Positions 5,816-6,476 of a stretch of 6,476 nucleotides of DNA are shown piece by piece. Position 1 is the first letter of the stretch, and every line of letters starts with the position of its first letter. A program made the translations under genes and the position numbers. The stretch is from NCBI GenBank assembly GCA_030613835.1, contig JAUWLH010000088.1, positions 1 to 6,476 on the forward strand, written 5' to 3'. The stretch comes from Candidatus Bathyarchaeota archaeon. Its GTDB lineage: Archaea; Thermoproteota; Bathyarchaeia; TCS64. The notes beneath the pieces were generated by a model. That model was not told where the DNA came from. It did not search any database and saw only the letters and a list, made by a program, of their open reading frames with translations.

Positions 5816-6088
5816 CTATTCCTTCACCATGCTGATGGCTATGTTGCTGATGTTCCTGGTGCCGCCTTCCTCGGTCTCCATCTGCTCTGTGCCGATACTG
5901 ATGTCCTTTATACCCAGGTCGGAGATGAACTGGTTGCGAACCACCTCGGCCACGTCCACGGCCTTACTGATGGCCCTTCCCCTTGCCATGAGTATTACTT
6001 CAGATTTATCATCTTTCAGCACTGTCATGACAGCCAGGCAATAGGCCATCACGGGTTTTCGTCCTATGTATACTATGTTTCCTTCCAT
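5816..6088 (-). CDS. albA: Alba, archaeal chromatin and RNA-binding protein
   Basis: This 90-residue protein matches Alba (Sso10b family) along its length and is of normal size. Visible hallmarks are VYIGRKPVMAY (residues 6-16), the helix to residue 25, VILMARGRAISKAVDVAEVV (31-50), RNQF, the strand ISIGTEQ (63-69), an acidic hairpin loop ETEEGG (71-76) and a final strand. Alba dimers coat double-stranded DNA and also bind RNA; the loop and the basic KP and ARGRA segments contact nucleic acid. The position equal to acetylated Lys16 of Sso10b is Arg10 here, followed by the conserved Lys11. The start ATG has only a weak AAGGAT 13 bases upstream. The gene lies upstream of the PadR operon on the same strand, but a 146-bp gap with a separate promoter suggests independent expression. 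Confidence 0.95.
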   Translation of the reverse strand: MEGNIVYIGRKPVMAYCLAVMTVLKDDKSEVILMARGRAISKAVDVAEVVRNQFISDLGIKDISIGTEQMETEEGGTRNISNIAISMVKE

Positions 6089-6155
6089 TGTGTTTCACTG
6101 TATCCTTGTGTTTATCTTATCTGTCTTTGACGAGTATTAATCTTTAGGAGTTTGG

Positions 6156-6165
6156 TTATATATTC
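6156..6165 (-). promoter_or_regulatory. Probable Alba TATA box
   Basis: The minus strand reads GAATATATAA, preceded by AAGAATA. Transcription would begin near 6135, leaving a leader of about 45 bases before the Alba ATG. A weaker AT-rich alternative (GATTAATA) lies nearer, about 6135-6142. Confidence 0.4.
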
Positions 6166-6240
6166 TATTCTTGGGTTATTAGTTAGTAATAGTGATTTTT
6201 CCCATCACAATATTTACTATAATTACAGATGCAGGTTTAG

Positions 6241-6258
6241 TTTGATATCAATATCAAA
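6241..6258. promoter_or_regulatory. Inverted repeat sharing the GATATCA motif
   Basis: TTTGATAT and ATATCAAA form perfect 8-bp arms around CA. The GATATCAA core equals that of the 12-bp array before the PadR gene, and a further GATATT lies at 6271-6276. It may be a second site for the same regulator, serving Alba or a lost rightward gene. Confidence 0.45.
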
Positions 6259-6281
6259 AGACAATAATAAGATATTGGTAA

Positions 6282-6476
6282 CGCGTGCAGGCCTACAGCG
6301 TGGATGTCAACGGATTGATGGACAGCTTTACGGTGGAGGAGCCCTCGGTACTCCCGACTCCAGCTGGGTTCGAGTACGGCGGCCTAGTAGTTAGCCCCAG
6401 CAGCGTGGATCCCGGCGCGGATGTTAGCATCAGCGTCGATGGGGAGAACATTAGTAGTGTCCAGCAGTGAGACGGT
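6282..6476 (+). pseudogene. Truncated, probably frameshifted CARDB-like surface-protein fragment
   Basis: The frame AYSVDVNGL, SFTVEEP, GLVVSPSSVDPGADVSISVD resembles the junction between two CARDB-type Ig-like domains in archaeal cell-surface proteins: the end of one domain (VDVNG, SFTV), then the start of the next (VSPSSVDPG, VSISV). The 5' side is cut off: TAA lies in frame at 6279, and the sequence changes there from AT-rich to GC-rich. Neither a signal peptide nor a ribosome binding site precedes the only early start (GTG 6285). The frame meets TGA at 6468-6470, but one frame over reads SETV to the window end, the expected continuation (ENxGSVxGSETV), so a small indel near 6462-6466 is likely. 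A new short gene is much less likely than a relic. Confidence 0.55.

Noticed and set aside
5655..6044. 129-residue plus-strand open frame
   Set aside because: It is antisense to the Alba gene and runs across the PadR promoter; the product has the low-complexity composition of a shadow frame.
6152..6394. 80-residue plus-strand open frame
   Set aside because: It joins AT-rich spacer to an off-frame reading of the CARDB-like fragment, where another frame gives the recognisable domain.

Overview
The window looks archaeal. It carries an Alba chromatin protein, TATA-box-like promoters about 25 to 30 bp before predicted starts, strong GGAGGTG-type ribosome binding sites, a T-tract terminator, and a fragment of a CARDB-like surface-protein repeat. 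The phylum cannot be fixed from this sequence; a moderate-GC mesophilic archaeon known from metagenomes would fit.

Layout. Positions 1-630 hold no convincing gene. They are dense in short repeats and palindromes: three tandem 27-bp units, a 14-bp and a 16-bp palindrome, a 12-bp perfect inverted repeat, a G-quadruplex-type G-tract cluster, and many GTAAAC and GCGCGC words. Positions 612-1218 hold one unrecognised open frame (633-902), followed by what may be decayed coding sequence in two other frames. Positions 1256-5669, on the minus strand, are a compact three-gene operon: a PadR-family regulator, then two half-size ABC exporter subunits, each junction overlapping by ATGA. Alba follows at 5816-6088, also on the minus strand with its own promoter. 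An AT-rich spacer (6089-6281) then ends abruptly in a GC-rich, truncated and probably frameshifted CARDB-like fragment that runs to the window edge.

How the genes work together. The two ABC subunits carry complementary defects that place one dead and one live ATPase site in a single heterodimer, as in TM287/288, BmrCD and LmrCD. The PadR gene in front is the expected local drug- or lipid-responsive repressor, as LmrR is for LmrCD. A four-unit 12-bp periodic GATATC array over the predicted start site of the operon is its best operator candidate. The same GATATCA motif recurs as an inverted repeat at 6241-6258. The least ordinary points are the roughly 115-residue Met/Gly-rich tail on the catalytic exporter subunit and the repeat-rich left flank.
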